A DNA stretch of 64,000 bases. Source: Lepiota brunneoincarnata (taxonomy: Eukaryota; Basidiomycota; Agaricomycetes; Agaricales; Agaricaceae). Shown in pieces: positions 1 through 12,185 of the stretch. The stretch covers positions 372,001-436,000 of the forward strand of contig JAEBUN010000030.1 of NCBI GenBank assembly GCA_023014365.1. The letters run 5' to 3'. The notes under the pieces are model-generated. The model did no database searches and was not told the origin of the DNA. It was given only the letters and a program-made list of their open reading frames with translations. Position numbers and translations under genes: made by a program. Positions within the stretch are counted from its first letter, which is position 1, and each line of letters begins with the position of its first letter.

Positions 1-1334
1 TGTCCGATATATGTGCAGCGTTTTGTAGCTTCTCTTCCAACATCCTCTTGGAAAGCTGTCTAATCTTGTACATGGACTCGACGAGCGTACCAGTACCACC
101 TGAACAGGTTTGTCAGCCAGAATCATCAGGTAGAGTCAGCGCACTCGCGCAGATGCTTACGGAAAAAATTGAGGTATTCGAAAAGATGACGATGACGGTA
201 AGCCCAGTCAGATGCGAGCACCTTTGGTCCACCTGGGATAGACATGAGGATGATCAACTTGGCAAGATTAGGGCCTGTGCCGTTGAGCCGTGACTGTATA
301 AACTCATAATTCGATAGGGATCGAGAGGGTGACATACCGGACTGGAGACCGATAAGTCTCTCATAGGCGACTGCAAGCTCATTATGGGGATCATGCAATG
401 AGTCAGCCTTGTAACCAAACGCCGTCTCGCAAATGATATCCAAGGCAGCTTTGCTCACTGGAAGAGATATGGTCTGTCCTGGTAGCGCTTTATGCCGCGG
501 AGTCACTCACTCCAATCATAGACATGGACGACCTTGCCGTCAGAGCTTGAGCCAACCTCGTTCTTGAGAATATCTACCAGACTAAGCTATCATGAGCGAG
601 TATCCCAGGACTTTTGTTGCCCACATGGAACGTACCCATCAATAGAGTCCCAGTACATGTAGGTCTCTAAGCAACTTGAGCAAGGATTTGATGCGCAGCT
701 AGAAAGAACTCACGAGCCATAAGGTTGGGAATGGAGAAGGCAGGGTTCATAGCTCTCCTCATCTGTTTGTGCTCGTCACCGGTAACCGTCAGCAACCCAT
801 ATCCCGTCACAAGTCCAAGAATGTTGCGTAAGAATCCAGGCTAGAAGTTGGATTTCGATGCTGTAAATAAGGAATATAAATGGCTACAAAACCTACGCGC
901 GGATATTGAAGCCAATCTTTGACTAAAATTTGATGCAAGGCCTCTGGTTTCATAAATAGCAACCGCTCGACTCCCACTGGTCCTACGAGGCGAATGACGG
1001 GCCCATACTTTTTTACCCACTCACGCTGGGGAATACCACTCTCGCTCCTGACGATGGTGAATGAATGTCCGACAATCAGGTTGCCTATGGGTGGCCCTGG
1101 AACCTTGCGTAAGGGAGACAAGTAATATGGCCATAGAATGAGTCGGTGCAGTACGAGGTACGCTATGTAAGCTAGCGACCGAATCAATGCGGTCTTGGTT
1201 TTACTCAGAGAGCAACTAGGCAACGCACCAGAGACGCCATACGCGACATGACGGCCTTGAACCTCCGGAAGCTTTTGGAGAAATTCTCCAAGTGTGGGCA
1301 GGGACGGCCAGAGCTTGCTCAAGGCTGGTGACAT
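1..1334 (-). CDS. Cytochrome P450 monooxygenase, 5' part (runs off the left edge)
   Basis: Minus-strand gene whose visible exons are 1334-897, 840-714, 666-636, 581-511, 457-338, 274-161 and 99-1. Every junction is GT-AG and stays in frame, giving about 333 residues. The N-terminus has a hydrophobic anchor (about residues 47-75) followed by the proline-rich hinge KVPGPPIGN. Exon 2 reads TGDEHKQMRRAMNPAFS, the helix-C region of fungal P450s, and exon 5 reads ETAFGYKADSLHDPHNELA, also typical. The heme-binding Cys loop, ExxR and I-helix lie beyond the window edge and cannot be checked. Family knowledge: ER-anchored oxidase using a CPR reductase, substrate unknown. The start at 1334 is the first ATG of the open frame; a later Met is possible. 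No damage is seen in the visible part. A CYP subfamily cannot be assigned from here. Confidence 0.88.
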
Positions 1335-1508
1335 GAAGAAGGTTCAAATAAACGGGGGCATCATGGTCACAAAGCTCATGATACCGGTAGATTCACACAA
1401 CTTGTTTATCATGAGACTCTTAATGCATTGTTTGTCCTTATTTGACCCCGGCGATGATGCAAACAAACGTAGAAATAGAGATTACGTTTGTCCACCGCCG
1501 CCAGTAAG
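1335..1508. promoter_or_regulatory. Short divergent intergenic region (P450 / RPP1)
   Basis: Only 174 bp separate the predicted P450 start (minus strand) from the RPP1 start (plus strand), so both promoters must lie here or overlap the 5' ends. No clear TATA box is seen. This is inferred from gene layout only. Confidence 0.4.
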
Positions 1509-2814
1509 ATGTACTTTGACCTCCACGTTCCTATTCCGCGGACCTTCTCCGGACAAGGAAATAAGAAGGGAAAAGAAAAACAAGTCAAATATTTTCTCCC
1601 TGCCCAGGTTCAAGAAATTGAAGCGCATATCGACCTCCTCGTGCACTGTTGGTTCCTTCCCTCAGCCAGTCAAACCCATCTGATCAAGTATAGTAGGATA
1701 TACCGTCATTGGGCTCGCGCACACTGTGCACAAGCGAGTAGAAAAGACGCACACAAATGTTTTGGACATTCTCCTTCCGTTGCTGCGCAAGAGAACAGGA
1801 GTTCTCTGTCTGAAAAGACTGAACATTATCCTAGACGAAGATAGCGAGAAAGGCTTCGGCTTGGTGCGTCCTTCTCCGCTATTGATGAAATATGTCGACG
1901 AGATTTTTTCGTCAGATCAATGCCAGCATACCTTTGTTCAACACATATGATATCATCGCACTCATGCCAACAACTCATGCTACCTTGTCGCTTGCCTGCT
2001 TGACGCATACCCAACCTTCTCCTCTCACTGCTCATATCATCGCACTACCATTGACATTGCCTCGCCTTCCTTTCCATCTGAAGCACACACTCGTACGAAC
2101 GGCCATCAAGAACGGAGCCGTTTTCGAAATCAATTATGTCGGCGCTATTGGTGGAGAACACGATCCCGTTATGATGAACGCAGGAGTAGCCGAAACTGGT
2201 GCATCGGCGAAAAGAAACTGGTGGGCAGCTGCACGAGAGCTTGTCCGTGTGACGAAGGGGAAAGGGTTGTTGCTCTGCGGAGGTGTTTCCTCGATTGGAG
2301 ATCTGCGTGCTCCCCGAGACATTGGAAACCTGTGTGTACCTATTGCGCGTTTTTTTAGGGACACTATCGCCTATTTTCATTCAGCGCGACTCTCCTTGGC
2401 CTGCCGCAGGATGCTACTCACGCGATGTCGACTACAATCCCCAAGTCATTGGTTCTCCGCGCGCGTAAGTACGGCTGCATGAGATCCAAAGGATATTTCA
2501 CGATCAAACCCCTCAATTCAGAAACACGAAAAACGTATCGGGCCGTATTTTCTGAACCGAAACTCGTAGTCCCAAGCTCGGAAGCTCAGACGATTACCTC
2601 TCCAATACCGGCTCTCCAACCATCCACCAACGACTCAAGCACTGCTTTGGAGAACACTTCTGGGGTGACCCCTCAGAAAAGGGTCCGGGACGATATTAGT
2701 CCCAGTTTCCCTCCAGAAAATATGGATAATGACACTGACAATAAGCAGGGACCATCGAGTAAAAGGAAGAAGCGAAAGAAGAATAAAGAGCGCAATCCCA
2801 ACCTTACGACATGA
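1509..2814 (+). CDS. RPP1: RNase P/MRP protein subunit p30 (Rpp30/Rpp1 family)
   Basis: Five exons: 1509-1647, 1694-1863, 1916-2331, 2385-2464 and 2522-2814. All introns are GT-AG, 46-57 nt, and the joined frame is open for 365 residues. The start MYFDLHVPIP matches the usual MYxDLN start of the family, so 1509 is preferred to an in-frame ATG at 1488. Family signatures follow: HLGYTVIGLAHTVHK across intron 1, then NGAVFEINYVG, KRNWWAAARELVRVTKGKG and LRAPRDIGNL of the RNase P p30 TIM-barrel-like fold. The C-terminal tail is low complexity and ends in a Lys/Arg-rich stretch (SKRKKRKKNKER), probably nuclear/nucleolar targeting. Known role: protein subunit of nuclear RNase P and RNase MRP, needed for tRNA 5' maturation and pre-rRNA processing. 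It appears intact and is the clearest housekeeping gene of the window. Its 3' end abuts a degenerate minus-strand gene. Confidence 0.95.
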
Positions 2815-2842
2815 TCCGTCCATAGTGCTCGCATTTGTGTAG

Positions 2843-4423
2843 TCATTGTTTGTCTGGGTGCCAATTTGGTGGTGCCCACGTATACAAGAGAATCTTAGGC
2901 TCCTGACTCTGCGCCTTCTCAGTAAAGATCTCTACTGCATATTGCCCACCATCGTGATTCATCGGGTCATACAATTGAACCCATTCAATGAATGTTTTTC
3001 CGATATCTTCATCCATCAAGTTTTCGAACTTGCCAACAAGGACATGCGCAGGGTTGAGCAATGGATCCCTCTCGTTGTCCCTTCCTTGTAAATCTCAAGT
3101 CTATTACGTACGTTGTCGGAGCAAGACAACTACGTTCCTTTGTCTGTGACCAGGTATTCATCAAGTAAAGATGCGGCCTCCAGAGCCCGGATGGGGAGCC
3201 GCGGATATTGGTGATACCACTTGGAGTACACGTAACCCCAAGGTACCTTGGCTAGTGTTCAGTAGGACTGGCGACTTGAAGGAAGCCCTCGCCTTACTTG
3301 GCCGATTTCGATGAATAGCTCACTCTCCTTGATGTTAGTCGCACTTTTGTAGTATCTTGACAAAAGCGGGTCGGAGTCCGTTTGTAGGGCGACTCTGAGG
3401 ATATTATTAGTGATTGATAGAGTTCCGATTGAAGCGTCCCTCTCATACCACTACATGCTCGTTCCCCGTTCTAACGATTTTCTTAACCATGCTCAGAACA
3501 CTCTCACTCTTGTTGAGTCCAGCTGGGTTGCTCCTGGGCCCCACGAGATAGAAATGATCCTAAGATCAGTCAGTTACCCGCAGCGTGGGCCAGAGGTTCG
3601 GAAAGACGACCAAGCTCACCCGAAATCCATAAACCCACGCAGATAGAGCACCAGTCTCCTGCGGCTGACGCTCAGCAGCTTCGTTATACGTGACAACCAC
3701 TTCGACTGAATGATATTCTAGTAATCCAATGCTTTCCATAGTATCACCCAAATACCCCTCGACCTATCCATACGCGCGCCGGCTTTGGAATTAACTATCA
3801 CGATTTTCTGTATCAAGTTATTTGGAGGGCCGCAAAGTTCATTGTAAAAGGGGCACGTTGCTTATGCTTTTCCATGTAGTTGATGAACGCATCCGCCCAG
3901 GCACCAATTAACCCCAGACTGACCCGCTCCTCCATTCGCGATTCGCAGGCCAATTGTACTCGCGCCGGGATAATCGCCGTAGTGAGACGCTTGGGGTCTC
4001 AGCGAGGCGTTGGCGGAGGCGATGCCAGATTCGAGATACAGTCAATCCGGGGTGATAGCGGCTCGCTCGTTGGTGCCCTGGGGAACGATGGAAAGGACGT
4101 TGAATGCGGGCTAAGGAAAAGACATCGGGTGAGATGGGTAAGGCGAACATACGAGAGGTGGGGGTTCGTGTGGATCGTTAGGAGATAGCCCCATCGCCTG
4201 AAAGACCGGCTCACCAAACTCCCGCCAGGCCTTCAATCATCTTTTCCGGTCGCTCCTGTGACGACTTCCTCCAAGTTTGGTTTTTTAAATTTCTCGCGGT
4301 GTAGGAAAGGAGGTCATGAGAAAGGGAATGGGTTGGCGGCTGTCCACGTGCCTTCCCATTCGTCTCGGAATCTCGGAGCCCATCCTCACCCCCCAGCATT
4401 GGCCGAGTTCGGCCTCGACTCAA
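2843..4423 (-). pseudogene. Unrecognised minus-strand gene relic (copy K1)
   Basis: Several minus-strand stretches look protein-coding but lie in different frames. They include one near 4100 (VLSIVPQGTNERAAITPD then a TGA), one near 3990-3850 containing GAWADAFINYMEKHKQRAP, and one at 3061-2843 ending in LLYTWAPPNWHPDKQ. A plausible GT-AG intron of 43 nt lies near 4150-4108. Stops and frame changes between segments indicate decay, unless several introns are involved. A second diverged copy lies at 23.80-24.88 kb in the same orientation; where the two differ, this copy more often keeps the CpG. I do not recognise the family. It is convergent with RPP1, with only about 28 bp between them. Confidence 0.45.
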
Positions 4424-4890
4424 ATGGCTGGATGGTCAGTATATTCTCAGCCTGACACGCCATATATCCTGAAAAACATGTTTAAGGTGCCCATTCTCAT
4501 TCAATCGCTACCTTGCTGACTACTACATATCGGATAGTACTGCGAAATGCACGATGAGAAGAAATTTTATGCCAGGCGACGAAGATTGGACAATGGAGTT
4601 CCGCGCATTGCGTGAAAATGCTGCATGTCGACAGGCCCCGAACTCCAGCTCTCGTGTTCGCCTTGGTCCTTACCAAGTAACCAACTGCATTTTTACGAGC
4701 GCGCAACGGACGACTCAGCAGTAATTGACTGTGTCAGCACGTTTCAATAATTCGCAGTTTACAGTGGGCTAGGCTTTAGGCTCTGGGGATGTCACCTGGC
4801 CTGGGCAAGATGGCCCACACACCGTCGAATAACCGCAAGCATACAATCCCATTTTGATGGGCAACGATTTAAGAGCACCATCACAAAAAC
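4424..4890. other. No gene seen
   Basis: About 470 bp between the K1 relic and the TPR relic. Short ORFs on both strands show no motif, repeat or splice structure that I can support. Confidence 0.5.
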
Positions 4891-5709
4891 CACTTGGAGA
4901 CATTAGAGATATTCAAGAGACAATATCCGTGCAAACGGAGAACCATTGAGCGAATTCCTCCTGCTCATCCTGGATTGTCCTGCCCAGCTCAAACGTTCTC
5001 GGAAATTTACTCAGAACTCGGTTCGAGGGCACTGAAGACATTACGGATATTGAGTAGGCAATCTCTGTCCAGAAACAGGTCGTTGAGCTCACCCCTTCCA
5101 ACCATTCCAACCTGTTCAGCTGGCTCACCGATCTTGGGATTCCGCCACCTCGCCTGACCGCCACCTCGCCTGATTCGAATACACGAAAGGTCTTGCAGAT
5201 GTCCAGGAAGCGATTTCTGGCCAGCGGGAAGCTATCAAGTTCACTCTTTCCAAAACACGCGAGCCTGCCCAACCTGCTCAACAACCTCAAAGAGCTTCAT
5301 TCAAATTTCGGTTCTATCTCACTCTTAGCCACGCAGAGATTAAGGAGGCGATATCCGTCCAGCGAAGATATGCTGACATTACCCCTCCTCGTCATCCAAA
5401 CCTACCAGCCAGGCTCTCCAATATCAAGAATCCATTCCTTGTTCGATCCGGACGCATCGGAGACCCGCCAGATATCCAGGAGGCGATTACAATGTAGCAG
5501 CAGGCCGCTGACCTTGCATCTCCCGGCCACCTCAACCTTCCCACCATACGCAGGAGCCCCAGAATTCATCACAAACCCGGGCCCTATTCGCAGGCAGGGT
5601 TGGATATGTCCCTGAGGCAATGGCTATTCCTGGCCGCCTGAACCAAACCTGATAAGAGAGGATGTTGTCGATGTGATGCAAACACGACAGCGCTCGTACG
5701 TTGTTGAGC
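4891..5709 (+). pseudogene. Tetratricopeptide-repeat (TPR) protein relic
   Basis: A recurring peptide pattern, DIxxAISVQxxAVxLTPxxHPNLPxxLxNLG, appears in plus-strand frames but with stops and frame changes between repeats. Examples are DIRDIQETISVQTENH (about 4900-4950), ISVQKQVVELTPSNHSN (about 5062-5115), DVQEAISGQREAIKF (about 5200) and EIKEAISVQRRYADITPPRH (about 5336-5395), then DPPDIQEAITM followed by TAG. This repeat type is common in basidiomycete TPR proteins. The array is too damaged to be functional. A further coding-like stretch at about 5660-5709 is cut by the Copia insertion and resumes at 10580 (VVELDAKEWERV before a stop), so the insertion hit coding DNA or an already dead gene. 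Confidence 0.6.
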
Positions 5710-5878
5710 TTGATTGTTGGAGTTTGACGTCAGAACAACTCGTTCAATGACGTCCTGTAGGAGTTTATGTTTAACAACGCTCCTCATTAAAGGAGATCTG
5801 TATGTTTCTCCTTTATCTTCTGAGATGTTTATGTTTCATTATAGCTCTGTTTCTTAACTTCTCCTATGTAGTGTAATG

Positions 5879-5886
5879 TATAAATA
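5879..5886 (+). promoter_or_regulatory. LTR TATA-like box (TATAAATA)
   Basis: TATAAATA in the middle of the 5' LTR, where an LTR promoter is expected. The same octamer occurs at the matching place in the 3' LTR. Position-based inference. Confidence 0.5.
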
Positions 5887-5901
5887 TTATGTATCTGTTA
5901 C

Positions 5902-5936
5902 ACCTGAAGTCCAGCTTTGTTCGCTGGACTTCAGGT
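5902..5936. other. 14-bp perfect stem-loop in the LTR
   Basis: Positions 5902-5915 pair perfectly with 5923-5936 around a 7-nt loop (tttgttc). The 3' LTR copy has one stem change at a CpG site. A partial direct repeat of the right arm (gttcgccggacttcag) follows about 35 bp later. It lies just downstream of the TATA-like box, so it would fall in the transcript leader. Confidence 0.8.
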
Positions 5937-6045
5937 ATGTTTCATTTTGCCTTATCTAATATGTACGATAACACAGCTTCGTTCGCCGGACTTCAGAATA
6001 CATCTATTATTCTCGACTATCTACTGCGCTATGTCACGACAGGTT

Positions 6046-9000
6046 ATGGGCCCCGCGGAACGCAAAACAACTTCTGAAACCTTACAGTTTCCAAAGCTCA
6101 ATGGCAGCAACTATCATGTTTGGGCTGACAATATGAAAGCTGCGTTACAAGCCAAATCGCTCTGGGGTGTTGTTACTGGTCGAGAGCGTTGTCCCCCTGT
6201 GCCCCCTCGTGTGTTTCCTAAACTTGCTGCCCTTAAAGCTGGTGCTACGTCAACTTCTGTTGCCGATAAGGATAAAGAAGGAAGTACATCAACTGTCTCT
6301 AGTGAACTTGAAATCTTCCAGTCGAAGGAGTTCCAGAGCTGGGAACAAGCTACAGATCAATACAATCGATGGTTGAACAAGGACGATGCTGCTATGGGCC
6401 TAATGCGAGGCGCCATCGAATTTGCCCAATGAGAATCCATCATTGATATTGAAACCTCCGAGGACATGTGGGATCGCCTTCGGACTCTTTATGTTGATAG
6501 GCAAAGTGGCTTAAATGTTCATTATCTGCATCAGAAGCTTTATTCGAAACGATGGGATGGAAGCTTACCTATCTCCAAACACATCGCCTTCTATATCAAC
6601 ATTCATCACCAGATCCACGAAGCTGGTCATCGCTTGGATGACACCATTATCATCAATGCCTTGCTCTTGTCACTCCCGCATACTGCGACATGGGAAGTCG
6701 TCAAACAGAGTTTATTATATCAAGGAACAAAACTCACCCTTGATATGGTAATGACAGAATTGACTTCTGTTTATGAATGTTTAGTTCAAGAAGATATTGC
6801 TGTTGTAACCGACAAAAGGGCTAAAACGTTGGCACTCGTTACACAAACCAATCCTTCGAATAGGAAGAGCGGAACTAAGCCTGTGATGGACAACAAAAAT
6901 AAGCTGAAGAAAGGAAAGAAAAGACAAGAACCCAAACCAGATGACGTTTGTCACACTTGTGGTCAAAAAGGTCATTGGAGTCCAACATGCCCTACAAAGG
7001 TAAAAAAACGGAATATGGGTACTGCAAATATCACTGTCGATGAACTCAAACCCATCCAAATCGAAAGCCGTGAGGTTGGAAAGGTTTTAATGGCCGTTGA
7101 TTCATCAAACTTGCCCTCTGGTCTTCTTCTTGACAGTGCTGCAAGCTGTCATATGGTCGCAAATCGAAAACTGTTCTCATTGTATAATGACATGAAGGAT
7201 CAACACGTATCTGTTGGTGGTCATCATCAGGTCCAAGTGTTCGGACATGGAGCTATTCATTTTTGGACTAACCAAGACTCTACAATCACGGATGTCACTT
7301 TGGACAATGTCCTTCACATTCCGAGTCTAGGTGCAAACTTGATCAGCATGGGGACATTACAGCGCGATGGAGCACAGATCCAAAGCGTTGATGGTGGAAT
7401 TATCCTATACTGGAAAGGTCATGAATTACTTTGCGCCAATCTGATTGGACTCACCGGTACATTGTACCAAATCCAAAGTATTGAAACTGCACAGCATGTT
7501 GCATATGTTGCACAATCCTCCACTATGCACCTTTGGCACCATCGTATGGGTCATATTGGTCCTAGAACCATAAAAACTATGGCCGATCAAAAACTTGTAG
7601 ACGGATTATCAATCCACGCACCTCGTGAATTCAACCACCTATGTAGCGGTTGTGCCCATGGAAAATCACACCGTGCCCCACTTCCTGATTCGAGCACTAC
7701 CAAATATGAGAAAATGGAGCTCCTTGTTATGGACTTGACAGGTCCATTAAGCATGCCAACATGGGATGGATATTTGTATGCTCTTGTAGTTGTTGAGGCG
7801 AGCTGTCATTATCCTGTGGGAAGGCTGCTAAAAAGGAAGGAGGATGTTGGAGTTGCTGTTAGGGATATTGTCTCTATGTTGGAGAGACAATCTGGCCTTC
7901 AAACACGTCATCTCTGAACCAATAGTGGCAACGAGTTCGTAAACTCTGAAATGAGAGACTTTTGTCATAGGAATGGCATCATTCACGAAACCACAAATCC
8001 CTACACACCTCAACAAAATGGGATCGCTGAATGCACAATCACTGTCTTCTTCGAAATGATCCGTTGTATGATTCACACTGCCAAAATTGACCTGCAATAT
8101 TGGGGTGAGGCTTTCATGTACGCAATCCACATTCGACGAATTACCTCGACTTCGGCGCTCAAGGGAATTGTTCCTTTCAAGGCATGGACAGGTCGCAAAC
8201 CAGATGTATCCCATCTTCGGATTTTTGGATCTCTTGGTTGGGCACACATCCCAAAAGAGGTTCAGCATGGTAAATTGGAATCTTGAGCTGTTCAAGTCTG
8301 GATGTTGGGTTGGTGGGATGATGAAACAAAAGGTTATTGACTTGAAGATCTAGAAAATGGGAAATTGATTACATCCCGCGACGTTCAATTCAGTGAAGAT
8401 GATACTCCAAGTGAAGTTGCATCTGTGGACATTGGACTCACTCATTCCTTGCCTGAAGACATAAACAACCTAGTTGACGACGCGATTGGTGATTCAACTC
8501 CTCCTGAAGAAATCCCCCAACTTGAAGAACCCTATGAAGTGCCTCCTCAAAATGAACCCGTTACGCCACTTACTGTACCCTCAGAAGAACCAAATGTTCC
8601 TCCTGCACCTAGGAAATCGAAGAAGTGGGAGAATTTCCCTAAATGAGATCCTTCAACTTGTGAAAAACGGCAACCTAAATGATATGGCACCGAATTTGAA
8701 TCACATGGTCATGTTGCATTCATAGCCATTGACAAACCTACTTATGAAGAAGCAATATCTTCTGCCAATGCCGATGGTTGGAAGGAGGCCATTAAAACCG
8801 AGTATTCTCAATTGGAGAAAAGAAATGTTTTTGAGTGGGTGGACAAATTGCCGGAAGGAAAGAAAGCTGTGGGAAGCAAAATTGTGCTTCGCCGAAAACT
8901 TGATGAACACGGGAATCACATCAAATTCAAGGCCCGCATTGTGGCCCAAGGATTCTCACAGATCGAGGGAATTGATTTTAATGAAACCTTTTCCTCCGTG

Positions 9001-10260
9001 GCGAAATTCACAACTCTTCGAGCATTTTTATCGCTAGCCACTTCACTCAACTTTGAAATCCATCAAATTGACATTGTAGGAGCCTATCTCAAGGTGAATC
9101 TAGATGAAGAAATTTATATGAAAGTGCTGAAAGGAGTAGATGACATCCAGAATAACGGCTGATATTGGAGACTGAGAAAAGCCCTATATGGCTTAAAGCA
9201 GGCTGGACGACAGTGGAAAATACGCCTACATGAAACATTATCTGCGCTTGGGTTCACTTGTGCAATCGCTGATGATTGCCTTTACATTCTCCGGAACAGC
9301 GAAAAATTGCTTCTCATGGTACTCATCTATGTGGATGATATGGCAGTTGCAGGCCCGAACTTCTGTAAGATTATTTCCTTCAAGGAAAATCTTACTGATC
9401 ACTTTGATATCACGGATCTTGGGGAACTTCGGTACATTCTTGGCATTCAGGTCACTCGCGATCGATTGAATCGGCATATTTTTCTCAATCAAACCGCATA
9501 CATCCACCAAATTCTTGAACGATTCAATATGCATAATTCACACCCAGTTTCTACTCCTCTCACTGTCAATCATCACTTATCAAATTCTCAATCCCCACAA
9601 TATGTTGACGAAACTGAGGCTTATGAAGAATATGCCCGAGGTATACATTACCTCTCACTTGTTGGTTCTTTACTTTTTGCGACACAAACATGACCCGATA
9701 TTCAATTTTCGGTTGGACTCATCGCTCAATTCGCAAATAATCCCGGAATTCCCCACCTAAGTGCTGCTAAGCGCATTCTACGATATCTCAAAGGGACGAT
9801 TGACCTCCAACTTGCTCTCGGACGCCAAAATAATGGAGAAATTGATTTAGTTGGCTGGAGTGATGCGAGTTGGGCTCAGGATCCGGATAATAGGCGATCC
9901 GTGAGTGGTTTTGTTTTCAAACTTGGTGGAAGTTTGGTTTCCTGGTCTTCCAAGAGACAGACTACTGTTGCCACGTCATCAATGGAAGCTGAATATATAG
10001 CTTCATCGACGGCCACCAAGGAAGCAATCTGGCTTCAAACCCTCCTCAAAGAGCTTGATTATCCTCAGGAGGCCACTACTATCATACATGCTGACAATCA
10101 AGGCTGTATCGTGTTATCCGGAAATCCGGTTTCTCATTCTCGTGCAAAACATATCGACATCCGTTATCATTTTATTCAAGAATGCGTTGAACGAGGCGAA
10201 ATCGCACTACAATTAGGCATTGTACTCGTTGTACCATCAAGTGGGAGTGTTGGAGTTTGA
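6046..10260 (+). pseudogene. Copia gag-pol polyprotein, interrupted by eight TGA stops
   Basis: One frame runs from ATG 6046 (or 6031) to the TGA at 10258-10260. It has gag (KLNGSNYHVWADNMK), a CCHC zinc knuckle (CHTCGQKGHWSPTC, about 6948-6992), aspartic protease DSAAS (about 7132), the integrase HHCC finger (HHRMGHIG ... CSGCAHGK, about 7531-7665), the integrase core, RT with YVDD at 9328-9339, and RNase H (WSDASWAQDPDNRRSVSGF, then SSMEAEYIA). In-frame stops are at 6430, 7915, 8284, 8338, 8644, 8680, 9160 and 9691, all TGA. The second integrase acidic position reads RTNSGNEF where the family has RTDNGGEF. There is no frameshift along 4.2 kb, so decay is by point mutation only. Confidence 0.93.
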
Positions 10261-10574
10261 CATCAGAACAACTTGTTCAATGACATCCTGTAGGAGTTTA
10301 TGTTTAACAACGCTCCTCATTAAAGGAGATCTGTATGTTTCTCCTTTATCTTCTGAGATGTTTATGTTTCATTATAGCTCTGTTTCTTAACTTCTCCTAT
10401 GTAGTGTAATGTATAAATATTATGTATCTGTTACACCTGAAGTCCAGCTTTGTTCGCCGGACTTCAGGTATGTTTCATTTTGCCTTATCTAATATGTACA
10501 ATAACACAGCTTCGTTCGCTGGACTTCAGAATACATCTATTATTCTCGACTATCTACTGCGCTATGTCATGACA
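10248..10574 (+). repeat. Copia 3' LTR
   Basis: 327 bp, same ends as the 5' LTR, followed by the TSD TTGAT at 10575-10579. Confidence 0.95.
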
Positions 10575-10579
10575 TTGAT

Positions 10580-12180
10580 GCCAAGGAGTGGGAGAGGGTG
10601 TAAGAGAATGTTCAGAGAAGTCTTCACCCAAAACTGTTTCGCGTTTACCAGACCACTCTCCTTATTTATTAATCCTGACGGATTTCGCTCTTGCCCAGTG
10701 TTAACGAGAAAATTTACGCAGTGACACATTGAGACAGGAGTATATCTAGTAGGTCACTAGGATCCAAGTAGGAAAACTGGACCCTAGGAATTTCAGCACT
10801 CTACCTATGTACACCTATTTACTAGGGAATGAAGGATGGTCTTACCGAGGTGCCCCTGGAAGAGCTGGAGAGTCATGGGTTGGCGCTACATTCTAATCAG
10901 GTCTAAACAGGGACATGGCAGGGTTCCCATGCTCCTTGGACAAGAGGCGCTCAGGAATCATTACCAAACCGATATCATACATCATCAATCATACATCATC
11001 ACAGGAGCAGGAGAAGGCAACAATTTTGGAAACCAAAAAATGCAGTCCTGCCTAAGATCCCCCTATCCGCAGTACCAACTACTTGAAGAATCCTCTCTTG
11101 GGTCTTCTCTCCTGCTTGCAAGGGAACCGATTCACTGAAACCTCAGACTACTGGTGGTACAGTATATGACACCTGCCCCTCCCTGGTGAGGGTTAACTCT
11201 ATGAAGTGGCACCATAGCCAGATTATTATTGATGTAGTCAATATTCAATGAATGGAAAAGCACAAAGGGATGAAGAGTTTTTTGTCCTCGGGATTGTACA
11301 TAATGTCGGGGACCTGGTCAGAATCATGTCTGTGGTTCCATTCTGCGGGTACTGCCTCTACAAAATTAGGGAGGGTCCGCCTGATAGTGGCAACCATCGA
11401 GCCTCACCGCACCCCCACAAAACTCATCACCCTGAATTAGCTGCTCCCTTAAGAGGCCTCACCCTCGAACACAAACCCGAACTTCTTATCCCACGGCATT
11501 GAACCTCGCCTTTTGCCTGAGAACCCTGGTGATATGCAGTGCTTGCTCCGATGACTGATCTGGCTATTTGTGTCCGAGGGTACCAATGGGAGGCCAGCAT
11601 CATTGACCTTTAACACTCAGTGCTCAAGCGCTCAAAGGTCGAGCTGCGGAAGCATGAACAACAAAGAATTTGCCTCCAGATACTCATGTATAAATATATG
11701 GGAGGCTGGGAGAAGCACTTGACTGACTTGTGTTTTCTATTCAATCTTTTTCACTTCACAGTGGATGTATTTCCTTCACAGGCAATGCTCATTTGTATCC
11801 TCATCGATGATGGACAAAATCATGTTTGCTCTGTCCTATGCATAGCTCCTTGGCTCCCACATCTTAGTAAATAAAAGTACAGTCGTTCATATTATCCTGT
11901 GTGCATCTACTGCATGGGTAGGAAAGATCACATTTGTAACCATTAGCTGGAAGTGCGTAGAATTTTCCGCCATTTAGCGGAATCGCCAGCAGCATGCCAA
12001 GCAGGACCTACCAGAACATCGTTTGCACAGAGGGTAATCTTGCTTGCCCACCATAGCAGTTGGAGTTTCCTGTACTGATATTTAGTGCAAAGTCCAAGGT
12101 GAAGTGAAGCTCTTTCGTACTTGTTCGGTGTGGGTCATCTGAGGGGTTAGCGGATCAAGGATCTTAAAAGGATGTCCTTG
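10580..12180. other. Intergenic; short continuation of the interrupted relic, otherwise nothing
   Basis: The first about 100 bp continue the coding-like frame broken by the Copia insertion (VVELDAKEWERV, then TAA). The remaining about 1.5 kb has only short unsupported ORFs (longest 100 codons at 10836), with no motif or repeat shared with the rest of the window that I could see. Confidence 0.5.
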
Positions 12181-12185
12181 CTTAT

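Larger units (their letters stand above)
5715..6041 (+). repeat. Copia 5' LTR
   Basis: 327 bp, TG...CA. It is the mate of 10248-10574. It contains a TATA-like TATAAATA at 5879-5886 and a strong hairpin at 5902-5936. The first gag ATG in frame (6031) lies inside its last bases, with another at 6046 just after. Confidence 0.95.
5715..10574 (+). mobile_element. Full-length Ty1/Copia LTR retrotransposon
   Basis: Bounded by two 327-bp LTRs beginning TGTTGG and ending GACA. A perfect 5-bp TSD TTGAT flanks it at 5710-5714 and 10575-10579. The LTRs differ at 7 of 327 positions by eye. The internal region encodes gag, protease, integrase, reverse transcriptase and RNase H in Copia order, with integrase before RT. 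A purine-rich tract (gtgggag) directly precedes the 3' LTR. The element is 4,860 bp and probably immobile, because its single polyprotein frame carries eight stops. It interrupts a host coding relic. Confidence 0.95.

Noticed and set aside
6430..9693. In-frame TGA codons in Copia pol as programmed readthrough or selenocysteine recoding
   Set aside because: Eight TGAs at positions fitting former CGA codons, together with the CpG bias of LTR differences, are better explained by deamination.
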